Origin: Pyxicephalus adspersus
Taxonomy: Eukaryota; Chordata; Amphibia; Anura; Pyxicephalidae
Assembly: GCF_032062135.1 (NCBI RefSeq)
Contig: NC_092859.1
Coordinates: 51,179,226-51,243,225, forward strand
Length of the DNA: 64,000 bases
Direction: 5' to 3'
Shown here piece by piece: positions 45,774 through 64,000 of the stretch; the first letter of the stretch is position 1, and each line of letters opens with the position of its first letter. The notes under the pieces are model-generated. The model saw only the letters and a list, made by a program, of their open reading frames with translations. It had not been told where the DNA came from and made no database searches. The translations under genes were made by a program, and so were the position numbers.

Positions 45774-47306
45774 ATGAAAATAGTCTCATGGAATGTTAAG
45801 GGGTTAAGATTCCCACATAAAAGAATGGCTATATTAAGACACCTAAAAAAATTATGTGCTGATGTAGCACTACTACAGGAGACACATTTAGACACCATAG
45901 ATTTTCATAGAATGAGGAAAATATAGGTGGGAGAGAGGGATGGGTAACCAGCTTTCAGGCGAAAAGCAGCAGTATTGATGTTCTTGAATAAGCAGATCCA
46001 ATATACAACGCTATCATGTTCCTCAGATCAAGAAGGTAGAATAGCAAGGTTGGTACTGGAAGTAGCTGATAAGAAACATTCTATTTATAATATTTATGCT
46101 CCTAACGCTCCAACCTTGCAATTCTTTTAAATGATATCTTCATGGTTTTTACAAGATCAAAATCAAATAAATTACTTGGTGGCGATTTCAATATGATTTT
46201 GAATCTTAGAGAAGATAAAACACTGAAAATTTCAGTGGATAGGTTGCAGAGACAAACCTTAGCACATAGTAATGAAGCAACGTATTTAACGGACTTTGTA
46301 CAATCCATGGGTTTACATGATATATGGAGGGAGAGATACCCGATTGAAAAGCAATATAGCTTTTATTCACATGTACATGCTTCTCATTCATCATTAGATT
46401 TTTTCTTTTGCTCCATGCCACTACATTCTTTGATTAACCGCCCTGAAATTAGTACAATGGTAATTTCAGATCATGCTCCAATTTTGCTAGATGTCATAGA
46501 TATGATACCTAAGGGAGATACTTACCTATGACGATTTCCCCTTTTATTTATATAAGGAACCAGAGTTCCGGGCAGAAATACAAACTGCTTGGAATGATTT
46601 TAAGATAAATATTACAAACATGTATCACATTTAGCAAATAAAATGTTGAAGGATGAGTGGTCCCCAGTTCTGTATGAGTTTACAATAACATGCGGATTTC
46701 GGGTAATTATTTTCATACGGACAAAGAAGCCTACAAGTTTTGCCAAAAACGGATAGAAATTCTACGTTGTTAGAATCATTTAGGCCAATTTCATTGATAA
46801 ATGTGGATGTGAAAAATTTGTTGAAAATCATGGCTGAACGGCTGGCTTCAATACTACCACAGTTAATATCCCCTTCCCAAATGGGATTTGTGCGGGGACG
46901 CACAGCAGTGACAAATATCCGGAAAGTACTGGCAGTCTTGGAAATTTCCAAAATACAGCTGGACAATGATATCGCAATTTTGGGGATCGACGCTGAAAAA
47001 GCGTTCGACAATGATAGTATAAAATGGTTGTTTAAAGATCTGCAAAAAGTTGCTTTTAATGGTGCATATCTGCAATTGATACACAATATATATTCCTCAC
47101 CTAAAGCATGAATACACACACCAGGATATATATCAGATACATTTGATATTCAAAAAGGCACACAACAGGAATGCCCATTGTCACCTTTGCTTTTTAATTT
47201 AGCCTTGGAACCTTTAGCAAGTACGATTGAGGTGACATCTGAATTTCATGAGGTAAAGATAGGGAAACAAGAAATAAAAGCTGCTTATTTTGCATATGAT
47301 ATTTTG
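45774..47306 (+). pseudogene. L1-like LINE ORF2, endonuclease and reverse transcriptase
   Basis: From an ATG at 45774 the frame reads MKIVSWNVKGLRFPHKRM and ALLQETHLD, the start of an apurinic-type endonuclease. The domain continues with YNIYAPNA, LLGGDFNMIL (about 46175) and VISDHAPILL (about 46470), so the catalytic GDFN and SDH blocks are present. The RT follows after deletions: FRPISLINVDVKNLLKIMAE, PSQMGFVRGR, LGIDAEKAFDN and CPLSPLLFNLALEPLA. The catalytic YADD is changed (YFAYDIL near 47297). Several stops and frameshifts occur. The sequence stops abruptly at 47306 at the 28S rRNA segment. Confidence 0.8.
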
Positions 47307-47597
47307 GGGGCTCAAGCTTCTGTCTCCAAGCGCCCAGCGCACGCCGGGTGCGAGCCGCTCTGAGGACAGTGACAGGTGGGGAGTTTGACTGGGGCGGTAC
47401 ACCTGTTAAAAGGTAACGCAGGTGTCCTAAGGCAAGCTCAAAGAGGACAGAAACCTCCCATGGAGCAGAAGGGCAAAAGCTCGCTTGATCTTGATTTTCA
47501 GCATGAATACATACCGTGAAAGTGGGTCCTCTTAATCCTTCCCATTTTTGGATTAGGAGCAGGAGGTGTCAGAAAATTTACCACAGGGATAACTGGC
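47307..47597 (+). pseudogene. 28S ribosomal RNA fragment (pseudogene)
   Basis: About 290 bases match the large-subunit rRNA domain V region: TTTGACTGGGGCGGTACACC, AACGCAGGTGTCCTAAGGC, AGAGGACAGAAACCTCCC, GGAGCAGAAGGGCAAAAGCT, CGCTTGATCTTGATTTTCAG, and AGCAGGAGGTGTCAGAAAA to CAGGGATAACTGGC. Differences at universally conserved sites (for example GTTAAAAGG in place of GTCAAACGG, CATACCG in place of CAGACCG) show it is not a functional rRNA gene. It lies between the L1 ORF2 on the left and minisatellite on the right, sharing GGC at the right junction. Confidence 0.9.
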
Positions 47598-48062
47598 CAC
47601 AGAGTGGCACAATGGCAGAGTCTGGAGGTGGCGGCAGCAACAGGAGGCTACAGAGTGGCACAATGACAGAGTCTGGAGGTGGCGGCAGCATCAGGAGGAT
47701 ACCACAGACTGGCAAGGTGACATAGTGTGCAGATGGCAGCAGCATCAGGATTTTAAGAATGAATACAGACCCGGAGGTGGTGGCAGCATCAGTAGGCCAC
47801 AGAGTGGCACAATGACATAGTGTGCAGGTGGCGGCAGCATCAGTAGGCCACAGAGAGTGTGGAAATGGCAGCAGCAGCATAAGGAGACCACAGAGCGGCA
47901 AGGTGATATAGTGTGGAGATGGCAGCAGCAGCATCAGGAGACTACAGAGCGCCAAGGTGACATAGTGTGGAGATGGCAGCAGCAGCATCAGGAGACCACA
48001 GAGCGGCAAGGTGACATAGTGTGGAGATGGCAGCAGCAGCATCAGGAGACTACAAAGTGACC
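47598..48062. repeat. Minisatellite, unit about 54 bp
   Basis: A unit with CACAGAGCGGCAAGGTGACA, TAGTGTGGAGATGGCAGCAG and CAGCATCAGGAG repeats. From 47885 to 48060 the copies are nearly identical at 54 bp. Toward the left they are more diverged and shorter. Because 54 is a multiple of three, frames stay open on both strands; these do not look like real genes. Confidence 0.85.
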
Positions 48063-48229
48063 CGGTGACAGACTGGGGCGGTGGGTGGCAATACCAGTAC
48101 CCGCTGACAAAGGTGGGTGAAAGAAGGAGCACTTGGCATCTGATGTGTGGCATCAGGCGGGTGGCAGCATCAGAGTAGTAGCTGAGGCAGGTAGCCAGAA
48201 GAAACCTGTCTCTTTTGTCAAGGTTTGGG

Positions 48230-50550
48230 TCAGGCGCCATGGATCATCTAATCAGATGCATCAGGCATTGGTGGGTGGAAATCCTGGCTGATCCACGCCT
48301 GATTCATCTGGACAAAGGTCAGTCTCTCCACATTTTGGGTGGACAGGCTTCTTCTTGGGGTAACTATGGCCCCCCCCCCGCACTAAACACCCGCTCTGAT
48401 GCCACACTACTGGCCGGGCAGGACAGCTTTTCCAGGGCAAACTCGGCCAGTTGCAGCCACAAATCAAGTTTGGCTGCCCAGTAGTCCAGCCGATCTTCAA
48501 TGACGGCTGGCAGGGTGCACTCCAAGTATGCCACCACCTGCTGGTTCAGGTTCTGCTCTGTCTAGCTGCTGGTTAGTAGTTTCTGCACTATGCGGGTGTA
48601 GAAAGCTGCTCATCAGCAACTCTAGACTCAGGCTGCTGCTGATGGAGCTGGTACTGCTCCACAGCAGCCATGGCAATGGAACGTGAGTGCAAAGGGCCTC
48701 CCCGGTCAGACCTGCGAGAGGATGGACGATGGCGCAGATAGGCAGCAGCCAACTGACTACAAAGGATGTCTCTGTAGTAGTTCAGTTTGTCCTCCCTCTC
48801 AGTGGGTTTAAAAAAGGCCCCCATTTTGGACCGGTAGCGAGGGTTTACCAAGGTGAAAAGCCAGAAGTCATCCCTCTGCCGAATCGTGACAATTCAGCTG
48901 TCACTGCGCAAGCAAGTGAGCATGCAGCGGGCCATTTCTGCAAGTGACTCGGAGGGACTCCCTGCTTCTATCTCCACTGCATACTGCCACGGTGTGTCTG
49001 GGTCCTCTACCTCGTCCTCTTCATCTCCCTCTTGCTCCTCTGGCTGCTCCTGCTCCTCCTCTCCTTTCACCTGAGTAGAAAAACTACCCATTTCGCTATA
49101 AATTGCCTTTGATCCAATGTCCTCCTCCTCCAGTTCAGCCCCCACAAGGCTCATGTGGCCGTGAGATCTAGGCGACACGTCTCCAGTCCCCTGACCAGCC
49201 GGATTTACCAGCATCTGTTCCAGGACATGAAGTAGTGGAATGACGTTGTTCATCGCGTAGTCCTGGCGACTGCCATATAACGTGGGAGTACTCCTATCCG
49301 CTTGGATCATCAAGAATTCCTTGATGGCCTTTCTCTGTGTGTATAGTTGGTCCAAAATATGGAGGGTAGAATTCCAATAGGTGGAAACGTCACATATCAG
49401 CCTATGTTGGGGGATGCCGTTCTGCCGCTGCAGCTCAGGGAGGTTGTGCTTTGCGGTTGAAGTGCATGCAAAGTTTCCTGGCCATTTTTATGATGTCTTG
49501 CAGATGGGTGGAAGACTTCAGGAACTGCTCCCAGGCCACTTTATGGTGACGCTGCATATGTTGACGCAGGGCCGTGGTGCCAACATTGGCACCCTGGCCA
49601 CTCTTCACCTTCTGCCCACAAATTTTACATATGGCCATGTTAACCTCCTCTGGCGGCTTAACAAAAAACTGCCACACCGCCAAGTAGGTGATTTTCCCCC
49701 CAACACTCCACACTGACTGACTGCTACCGCCGCTGCCTCCGTGAACCCCTGCACCACTACTACCCGGGCAGGTAGGCTGCTGCGAAGCAGGTGGTTTACC
49801 CTGGGCATGTTTGGCTCCTGACCTCCCACTGCTGCCACCCTGCTGACCACCAGCCATGCTACCACCTTGCTGGCTCAGCCGCTGCCTCACGGGCAAGCTG
49901 CCACCCTCTTCTCCTGATGATGATGAAGCCCCTTCTTCAACCCGCTCCCAAGTGCGATCGGCTTCATCAACGTCGAGTAGTGTATGCACGTCACTGATGT
50001 CCTCCTCAACGGTCTCTGGGTCAGGAGCCTGACCGCTCGCAACACCACCTCCCACATCACTCTCCTCATCACTACTTGCCCGCCTAGTGGAAAAAGCGGC
50101 GGATGTCTTCTCCAGATCTTGGCTGGGCAGTAGCTGCTGACTGTCCTCTACTAACTAGTCCTCGCTGTATAGTGGAGCTGAGCCCATAGCAAACAATACT
50201 TCTGTGGCTGAGGGAACAGCAAAGGACAGAGGCAAGTTGAGGACAGGTGAGGGCACAGGGTCTGCTCCCAGGCCATGCCAACTAAGAGTTGTGTCTGACG
50301 AACCCAACGACTGTCGCCTGGGGGTGTCTGATGTCACTTGGGATGAAGTGGATGACCGAGTTAACCAATCAAGAATAGCTGGGTTGCTGGTCAAGACACG
50401 ACTGCTAGATGACACCGGGAGCTCAGGCCTCTTGCTGCGACTCCTGCTGACACGCCCCCTTACTCTGCTGCGACCTCTGCCTGCGCCAGAAACATTTAGG
50501 CCTCTGCCACTCCTCTGTGCATGGCCTGCCACTTCTCTGTCTGACATACT
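48230..50550 (-). pseudogene. hAT transposase pseudogene with BED zinc finger
   Basis: On the minus strand, an Arg/Ser-rich N-terminus (MSDREVAGHAQRSGRG) starts near 50550. After frame changes comes a BED zinc finger (WQFFVKPPEEVNMAICKICG to TTALRQHMQRHH, about 49710-49570) with its Cys and His ligands. It is followed by IIKMARKLCMHF and CDVSTYWNSTLHILDQLYTQ (about 49400-49340), an acidic stretch, then LDYWAAKLDLWLQLAEFALE and LSCPASSVASERVFSAGG (about 48470-48370), the hAT dimerisation domain. The core between the finger and the 'KMARKL' block, including the first catalytic Asp, is missing. A G10 run frameshifts the end. It would be a BED-type hAT transposase if intact. Confidence 0.85.
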
Positions 50551-50602
50551 TTTACTTGAACTAAATACATTTAAAGCCAATTAAAACACACCTAAAAGCG
50601 AC

Positions 50603-50802
50603 GAATATATTTTTATTTTTGTACAGAAATAGGCCACTAAACGCTTTTAGCACCAATAACTGCAACAGGGAACTGCGTATATATTTTTCTTTTTGTACTC
50701 AAATATGTCACTAAATGCTTTCACCACATATAACTGCAGAAGTGAACTGAGAATATGTTTGTACTTTTATACTGAAATATGTCACTATATATATATATAT
50801 AT
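50603..50802. repeat. Tandem repeat, unit about 80 bp, with TA run
   Basis: Two and a half copies contain TTTGTAC, AAATATGTCACTAAA, TAACTGCA and GAACTG blocks. A (TA)n run ends the array at 50783-50802. It lies upstream of the hAT transposase, within the element. Confidence 0.7.
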
Positions 50803-50894
50803 CACGTCAAATTTACACGTGGATGTATATTTTTCTGGATATATAAATTGATGGAATAACAGAGCTGTATAATGGGTATTTGGATCCCCAAATA

Positions 50895-51310
50895 ATCTTT
50901 CCCTGCACTTGTAAATCAGTTTTCTAGCACTGTCCCTAGCGCCTTCTGACGTCTCTCTCTGCACTAAGATGCTGTGAAATTATCCCTTCCTATCCTTTCC
51001 CTGCACTTGTAAATAGCATTTCTAGCACTGTCCCTAGCGCCTTCTGACGTCTCTCGCTGCACTAAGATGCTGTGAAATGATTCCTCCCTATCCTTTCCCT
51101 GCACTTGTAATTTGCTTTTCTAGCACTGTCCCTAGCGCCTTCTGACGTCTCTAAGATGCTGTGAAATGATTCCTCCCTATCCTTTCCCTGCACTTGTAAT
51201 TTGCTTTTCTAGCACTGTCCCTAGCGCCTTCTGACGTCTCTCCCTGTGCTAAGATGCTGTGAAATGATTCCTCCCTATCCTTTACCTGCACTTATAAATC
51301 GTTTTTTTTG
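50895..51310. repeat. Minisatellite, unit about 115 bp
   Basis: Nearly four copies of a unit containing CTTTCCCTGCACTTGTAA, TTCTAGCACTGTCCCTAGCG, CCTTCTGACGTCTCT and TAAGATGCTGTGAAAT follow each other. One copy is about 12 bp shorter. It probably represents the expanded 5' subterminal region of the hAT element. Confidence 0.9.
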
Positions 51311-51665
51311 AGTTTTTTTAACACAATCAGGTTTCTCCTAACACTCTCCCTAGCGCCTGCACATGTCTCTCCCTGCACTCAGAATGCTGTAAAATGTCTT
51401 AATTCAAGATGGCTGAGGCTATTTAAAGAGGTGTGACATCACAGGGTTAGCTGGCTGCTGATTAGGTGCATGCATGGCGTTATGGGTCATCCCACCTTCC
51501 CAGAGTTTCTTGCCCCATGTCCTCACATGTTTAGCCGCCAATTTTGAAAAAATTGCGATCCGTTTCAACGAATCGCGAGGAAATTCAAATTTGTTGCGAA
51601 TCTCATTTTTTTCTGAAATTCAGATCAAATTCCACTTCGTCAGCTTCAATTCACTAATCTCTAAC
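51311..51665 (-). mobile_element. Terminal region of the hAT element
   Basis: Read on the minus strand from about 51662 the end is TAGAGATTAGTGAATTGAAG, continuing with CTGACGAAGTGGAATTTGAT. No matching inverted end is visible on the far side, where the minisatellite abuts the 28S fragment, so the element is one-ended. Confidence 0.6.
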
Positions 51666-53400
51666 CAATATCATTGTTAGGCACATGCCAGTTAATAAAA
51701 ACGGCCTCTTTTGGAAATTGCTCTATCCTGTGAAGACAATACCTCTGTTATTAAGGCATAAAGATATACAAATGTTGGATATAGAATTTAGTAATTTTCT
51801 TTGGCAAGGTAATAGAGCTAGCATATCGTTAGCTAAATTGAAATTACCAAAGGAGGAGGGTGGGGCCAATTTTCGCAGCATAAGATTTCACAATCTAGCG
51901 TGTCTTACGCGCCATGTAGTAGACTAGCTAATAGATACATCTAGATATTCCAATGTTGACTTAGAAAGAAATATGGTATTACCATGGGATTTTAAAGCTT
52001 TTTTGCATTGCAAAATAAGCCAAATTGCCAGACCATTTGAAACATAACTTGCTAATTAAAGATACAGTACTTGCATAGCGAAGGGTTGGGTGTAAAATTA
52101 AGTTACCCACAGGTGTGTCCAGATATCTCCCTATTAGTGAAGATGTGTGGTGTATTTCAAATATGGAAACAAAAAAGGGTTATATTATTGGCAAGATTTA
52201 TTAGATGAGGATATGCATCAGGTGTTGACATCTCAAGCTCTTAAAGAGAAAAATAATTTGCCAGCTTGGTCAATTCATCCGTTAAATTATTTGCAAGTGG
52301 TATCTTTTTATAAAGCATTGATAAGGCCATACTCCCATGTAAACCCAATGCAGGGAGGTGTTTTTGAAAGTTTACTTACCCTGTCTCCTTTATCGATATC
52401 AAATTTCTATCAAAATTACCAAGGAAATTTTAATAAGTTATTGTTTCACACTAATGTAAGACAGTGGCAAAGAGACTACTCGAATGCAGAGTTGGTAGAG
52501 CAAATTCTACAAGGTTATTTGACAGTACGGATATGTATGAATAATAAAATTTGGAGAGAGACCCAATTTAAAATAATGCATAGAGGGTATAAAGTCATTA
52601 GGAAAAAGGAACAAGTTGGGATGGGAAAAAACATATCTATATGCCCAAAATGTAGTGAATCACACGATACACTGATACATTATTTGTGGAGTTGCCCAGT
52701 GATTAAAATATTTTGGGAAAAAGTATAAGATTTGTAAATAAAACTACAAATCAATCATTAGTGATAGATTCTATATTGTGTGTTTTTGGCTATTGGAAGC
52801 AGGTATGCCCACCTATTGTGGGTACAAAATATAAGGGTTGGATCACTATATGTTTATTGGCAGCCAGGAGGGCTATCCTCACGGAATGGATTAATTCAGG
52901 TGCACCTACTTTGCAAGGGGTAATCACAATGTTGAAAACAGTTTTTGATAAAGAAAATTTTGAAGCAGAAAGAGCAGAAGATGCACAAATCACTTGTTTT
53001 TTTTAGGTGTGGTATAGGTTTATAGAGAAAGTATTTAGTGTTCAATAAAAAAGGCTTATATATGATTTATAAGATTTAAATATTCTTCTTGGGGTGTTAC
53101 ACATGGTTTTTCTTAATATAAAAATATAGTAATTACAATCAGTTTAATTTGGGTGTTATCTATAAAGTCACAGTATAAGTTTTTTTGGGCAATGGATTAT
53201 GGTTCTTATTTGAAATGACCTTTGGATTAGCAACAGTATAATTAAAGGAAAATGCAAAGTTTGATGTAACATCTGCTATTTAGCAAAAAGAATAATGTAA
53301 ATGTCAATGTTAATTTTGAAATACTGAAATTGATACTTATTGTATGTCTTGTATGTTTTTGCTATATTGTTTCTATATAAAAAAATTATTTATATAAAAT
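51666..53400 (+). pseudogene. L1-like LINE ORF2 C-terminus and 3' UTR
   Basis: The frame resumes near 51685 with FWKLLYPVKTIPLLLRHKDI, IEFSNFLWQG, KLKLPKEEGGANF and FHNLACLTRHVVD. Further on come WQRDYSNAELVEQ and ISICPKCSESHDTLIHYLW (the Cys/His cluster of ORF2), ending at a stop at 53004-53006. An AT-rich 3' UTR follows to about 53400. Compared with the upstream piece, roughly 200 residues between the catalytic motif and this region are absent, so the interruption also removed L1 sequence. Confidence 0.8.
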
Positions 53401-54419
53401 GTAACTGTTTTGAACTGAGATTTCATATTCAGGGTTAGAGATCTCTAATTTGGGGGATCATTCATGCCAAGAGTAATGCGTGTGCCATGCATAACACACA
53501 TTTGTAAATGTTGTGGTATGCTGTGTTACTAAAGCCCATTAGATTTTATTGAGCCCGCATGTAAGAAAAAAGTGATCTATGGAGCCCACATAAACTATAT
53601 CTAAATCCAAAACTTTTTTAATTGTGGATGGCCTGTGGAAGGATAAGCAGTGCCATTGTTTACAGCACCATCTGCTGTATTCCTGCCTGCCACTGACCCT
53701 GTCCAATGGCCATCAGGAAGACAGAGCGCCGACAGATAGAGATGAAGCTGGAGAAAATGTTCAGCTTGATGATATATCAAGGAATCTGCTTGTCACTATT
53801 GGGAATCTGTTATTATTGGTGAATCAGCCTGTCACTAGGGAACACTGGTGATTCAGTCTATGACTGGCGCATCTAGCATTGGAATCTGGGTCATGATGAT
53901 ATATGCCTATTCTTAAAATACAAATGTCTTTATTTTTGCCCACCCTTAGTAAAATCTGCCTGTTCCTAGTATTTTGTTATTAATATTTAGCCGTTCCTTC
54001 ATTATCTGCAAGTGATTGGGACCTGGCTGTTGCTGTTAAAATCTTCTGGTGTTGATAATTGTGAGCTTGTCAGTGTTACTTGGTTTACTTACTTCAACTT
54101 GGCCACACCCATACATTGTACTTCCCCTCCCCCCATTACCTACATGACAGCATGGTCACATGCCCACATCTCCCTTACCTGTATACTTTGTAATAGGTGT
54201 GAGTGACAATAAACCATACCCATTTTGTCATATGACTGTATTTTTAATAGCAAAGTATCGCCTGTTGTATTATCTCGTAATAATATGTAATTTTAGGACC
54301 AAAACTTTGTTAGTAGGACTTGTAAGGGCAAAGACCACACAATGACCTCATCCAGCTCAGATTCAGATTTCTGCAGAAGCTACTGTACGTACTGACATGT
54401 TTGAACACCCCTCCCCCAA
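53401..54419. other. Intergenic sequence upstream of ppp2ca
   Basis: No repeat or gene was recognised. An open frame at 53624-53851 has no recognisable domain. Confidence 0.4.
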
Positions 54420-54548
54420 CGTGCTAGCCCTTCCTAAATGAAAGGTAAAGGGGAGGGCGTGTTTCCGGGGGGGAGGCGGAAGTGACGTTCAGAGCGGGAG
54501 CGAGTGTTGGAGCGTTGGGAGGAGTGCGAGCAATAAAGGAGGGGTGTG

Positions 54549-54556
54549 TGACGTCA
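54549..54556. promoter_or_regulatory. Consensus cAMP response element
   Basis: A perfect palindromic TGACGTCA lies 323 bp upstream of the start codon and just before a YY1-type site. It would bind CREB/ATF factors. Confidence 0.7.
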
Positions 54557-54594
54557 CGGCCGCCATTACACAGAGCAGGGAAGGCTGGGAGGTG

Positions 54595-54651
54595 ATGAGC
54601 CGGCTATTCGGGGAAAAGAAAATCCTGGCCATCGGGGAGACTAACGATTGA
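54595..54651 (+). other. Possible upstream ORF in the ppp2ca leader
   Basis: An ATG at 54595 opens an 18-codon frame ([18 protein letters not shown]) ending at TGA 54649-54651, entirely before the main start. If transcription starts upstream of it, it could lower translation of the main frame. Its use is not shown by sequence. Confidence 0.35.
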
Positions 54652-54878
54652 TTTTATTTTTTCCTATTCGCTTCTGTTCGGAATTACACTCCTTTGGATC
54701 GGTTAGGATTTTCTATGTTTGGGTTGGTTGGCGGAGTACTGGTTTCTGGCGATTGTTTCTGCCATTGCGATTAGTGAGCCTCTCCCCTAACAGTGAGTGC
54801 GGACTATACAGCTCATCCACTGCTCTACATAGCCCGGCTGGCCTTGTAGGCCCCGGAAAATCTACAGAAAGTCTCAGC

Positions 54879-63058
<8,180 letters not shown>

Positions 63059-64000
63059 GTATCCGCATGTCTTTTAATGCAAACTTCTACTGCTAAAAAC
63101 TCTTAGTTTAAAAAATCATACTTGCGTTTAATGCTGCAACCAATGTTTGAGCCAGTAACAAGACATCTGTAAAATAACCCAGAGATCTGTTTTCACTGGC
63201 TGGTATAAACAAAATGTTCTACCGAATTTATTGCAATGTTTTCTGCTGCTGAGCATTGAACCGAATTGGATGAGCTGCAAAGGTTGTTGTTTGATGGTAG
63301 AATTTTATGAAAGCCTAATTAGGCGTGCATGTAAATAGGTGTGTAATCTTTAGAGCACTACTTTTTGCCACAGAGCTGACACACACAAAAAACAAACAAA
63401 TACAACAAATCATCACCAGTATTTTTCTGAACAAAACTGAAGATTTGATGTTTGTGTAGGGCCAGGTAAATTTGCAAAGGGTTTTGCAGGTATTTTTTGT
63501 GTGGTTTGTTTTTCTTATGTTTAATGCACGTTCAGTTTTGTGATGCAGATGGCCTTTAAAAAGTACAAATGAAAAGGATGACATTATTAGTTACATATGT
63601 GCTTTAATGCAACCAATACCTGAAGTAGTATAAATGGCTTTGAGGGTGATTTGGGAATTGGATTGAGGGCTAGTTATTCCAAAAGTTAAATCTTCTCCTG
63701 TTTTGGGTGTAAGTAAGAGTTTTTTTTCCCATTGCAGACCTTCCAATATGTACACTTTTCCTCTGTGTTTTGTGTGAAGTTCTCAAAACAAGTACATTGC
63801 TTTAGGAAGCACTTCTTTCAGATTTTTTTCCCACTCTGTGACTGGTATGCTGGGGCAATAAATCAAAGTGCAATATATTCAAATTTACTCTCTACTAGTC
63901 TACTGTATCCCCCCCCACACACACACACACACACTTTACCCTCTTATATATTTCCTTGGATACAATAGTAGTTGTATGATGGGAACTATTTTTATGAAAA
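63059..64000 (+). other. ppp2ca: Start of ppp2ca intron 4
   Basis: It begins GTATCC after exon 4. No further PP2A exon appears before the window ends. A (CA)n microsatellite lies at 63915-63934. Confidence 0.8.
63909..63934. repeat. (CA)n microsatellite
   Basis: A C run is followed by about ten CA units. Confidence 0.9.

Larger units (their letters stand above)
54420..54660 (+). promoter_or_regulatory. CpG-rich ppp2ca promoter
   Basis: GC-rich, CpG-rich sequence in AT-rich surroundings precedes exon 1 by about 220 bp. It has no clear TATA box at a sensible distance. Motifs include a GC-box-like GGGGAGGGCG, an ETS/half-CRE composite GCGGAAGTGACG (54476-54487), a full CRE TGACGTCA (54549-54556) and a YY1-type GCCGCCAT (54559-54566). 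A housekeeping-type promoter with GC boxes and a CRE is known for mammalian PPP2CA. The start site probably lies around 54560-54600 but cannot be fixed from sequence. Confidence 0.75.

Noticed and set aside
47857..48060. Open frame with WQQQHQETTERQGDIV repeats, and a 220-codon frame on the other strand
   Set aside because: Both come from the 54-bp minisatellite, whose length is a multiple of three.
50204..50584. 126-codon plus-strand frame
   Set aside because: It is the opposite strand of the Arg/Ser-rich N-terminus of the hAT transposase.
54648..54878. N-terminal extension of PP2A in the open frame upstream of exon 1
   Set aside because: The frame contains no ATG before 54879, and the family starts with MDEK/MDDK. 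The ATG there has a good Kozak context.

Overview
The window is vertebrate nuclear DNA, most likely from a frog (anuran amphibian). The only confidently intact protein gene is the 5' part of a spliced protein phosphatase 2A catalytic-subunit gene, ppp2ca, at the right-hand end. Everything else is intergenic sequence crowded with old mobile elements. The mix fits an amphibian: CR1/L2-like and L1-like LINEs, Ty3/gypsy, DIRS-like and Penelope-like retroelements, Tc1, mariner, hAT and PIF/Harbinger transposons, and many short terminal-inverted-repeat elements. Species cannot be named from the sequence alone.

Layout. 1-9.6 kb: a Ty3/gypsy pol/LTR remnant (minus), a decayed CR1/L2 LINE (plus), and short repeat fragments. 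9.6-12.3 kb: a 5'-truncated L1-like LINE interrupted first by a CpG-rich palindromic element and then by a solo LTR set against it. 12.8-22.7 kb: foldback hairpins, a probable DIRS remnant, four LTR-type copies of the gypsy family, a hAT short element with a perfect 8-bp target duplication, a Tc1 copy split by an LTR, and minus-strand LINE pieces. 22.7-26.9 kb: quiet AT-rich sequence. 26.9-36.6 kb: mariner, a TIR element holding a 616-base assembly gap, a 1-kb foldback, a pogo/Tigger-like element, Tc1, Penelope-like and Harbinger remnants, and a second hAT short element with a perfect 8-bp duplication. 37.5-42.6 kb: a nearly complete Penelope-like element (terminal repeats, hammerhead-ribozyme motif, N-terminal ORF, reverse transcriptase, GIY-YIG endonuclease) carrying a 533-bp insertion. 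42.6-54.4 kb: LTR pieces, a perfect 31-bp-arm hairpin, and a second L1-like LINE interrupted by a 28S rRNA fragment joined to a decayed hAT transposon with minisatellites.

54.4-64 kb: a CpG-rich promoter with a consensus CRE, ETS/half-CRE and YY1 motifs, then ppp2ca exons 1-4 (192 of about 309 codons) with consensus splice sites. Exons 5 onward lie beyond the window. Intron 1 (about 5 kb) contains a second CpG-rich patch with a YY1 motif and a TIR repeat.

There is no operon or gene cluster; genes do not cooperate here. The most notable non-gene signals are the hammerhead motif in the Penelope-like element, the 28S-hAT-L1 composite, the nested insertions whose target duplications restore the host reading frame, and the perfect 31-bp hairpin.
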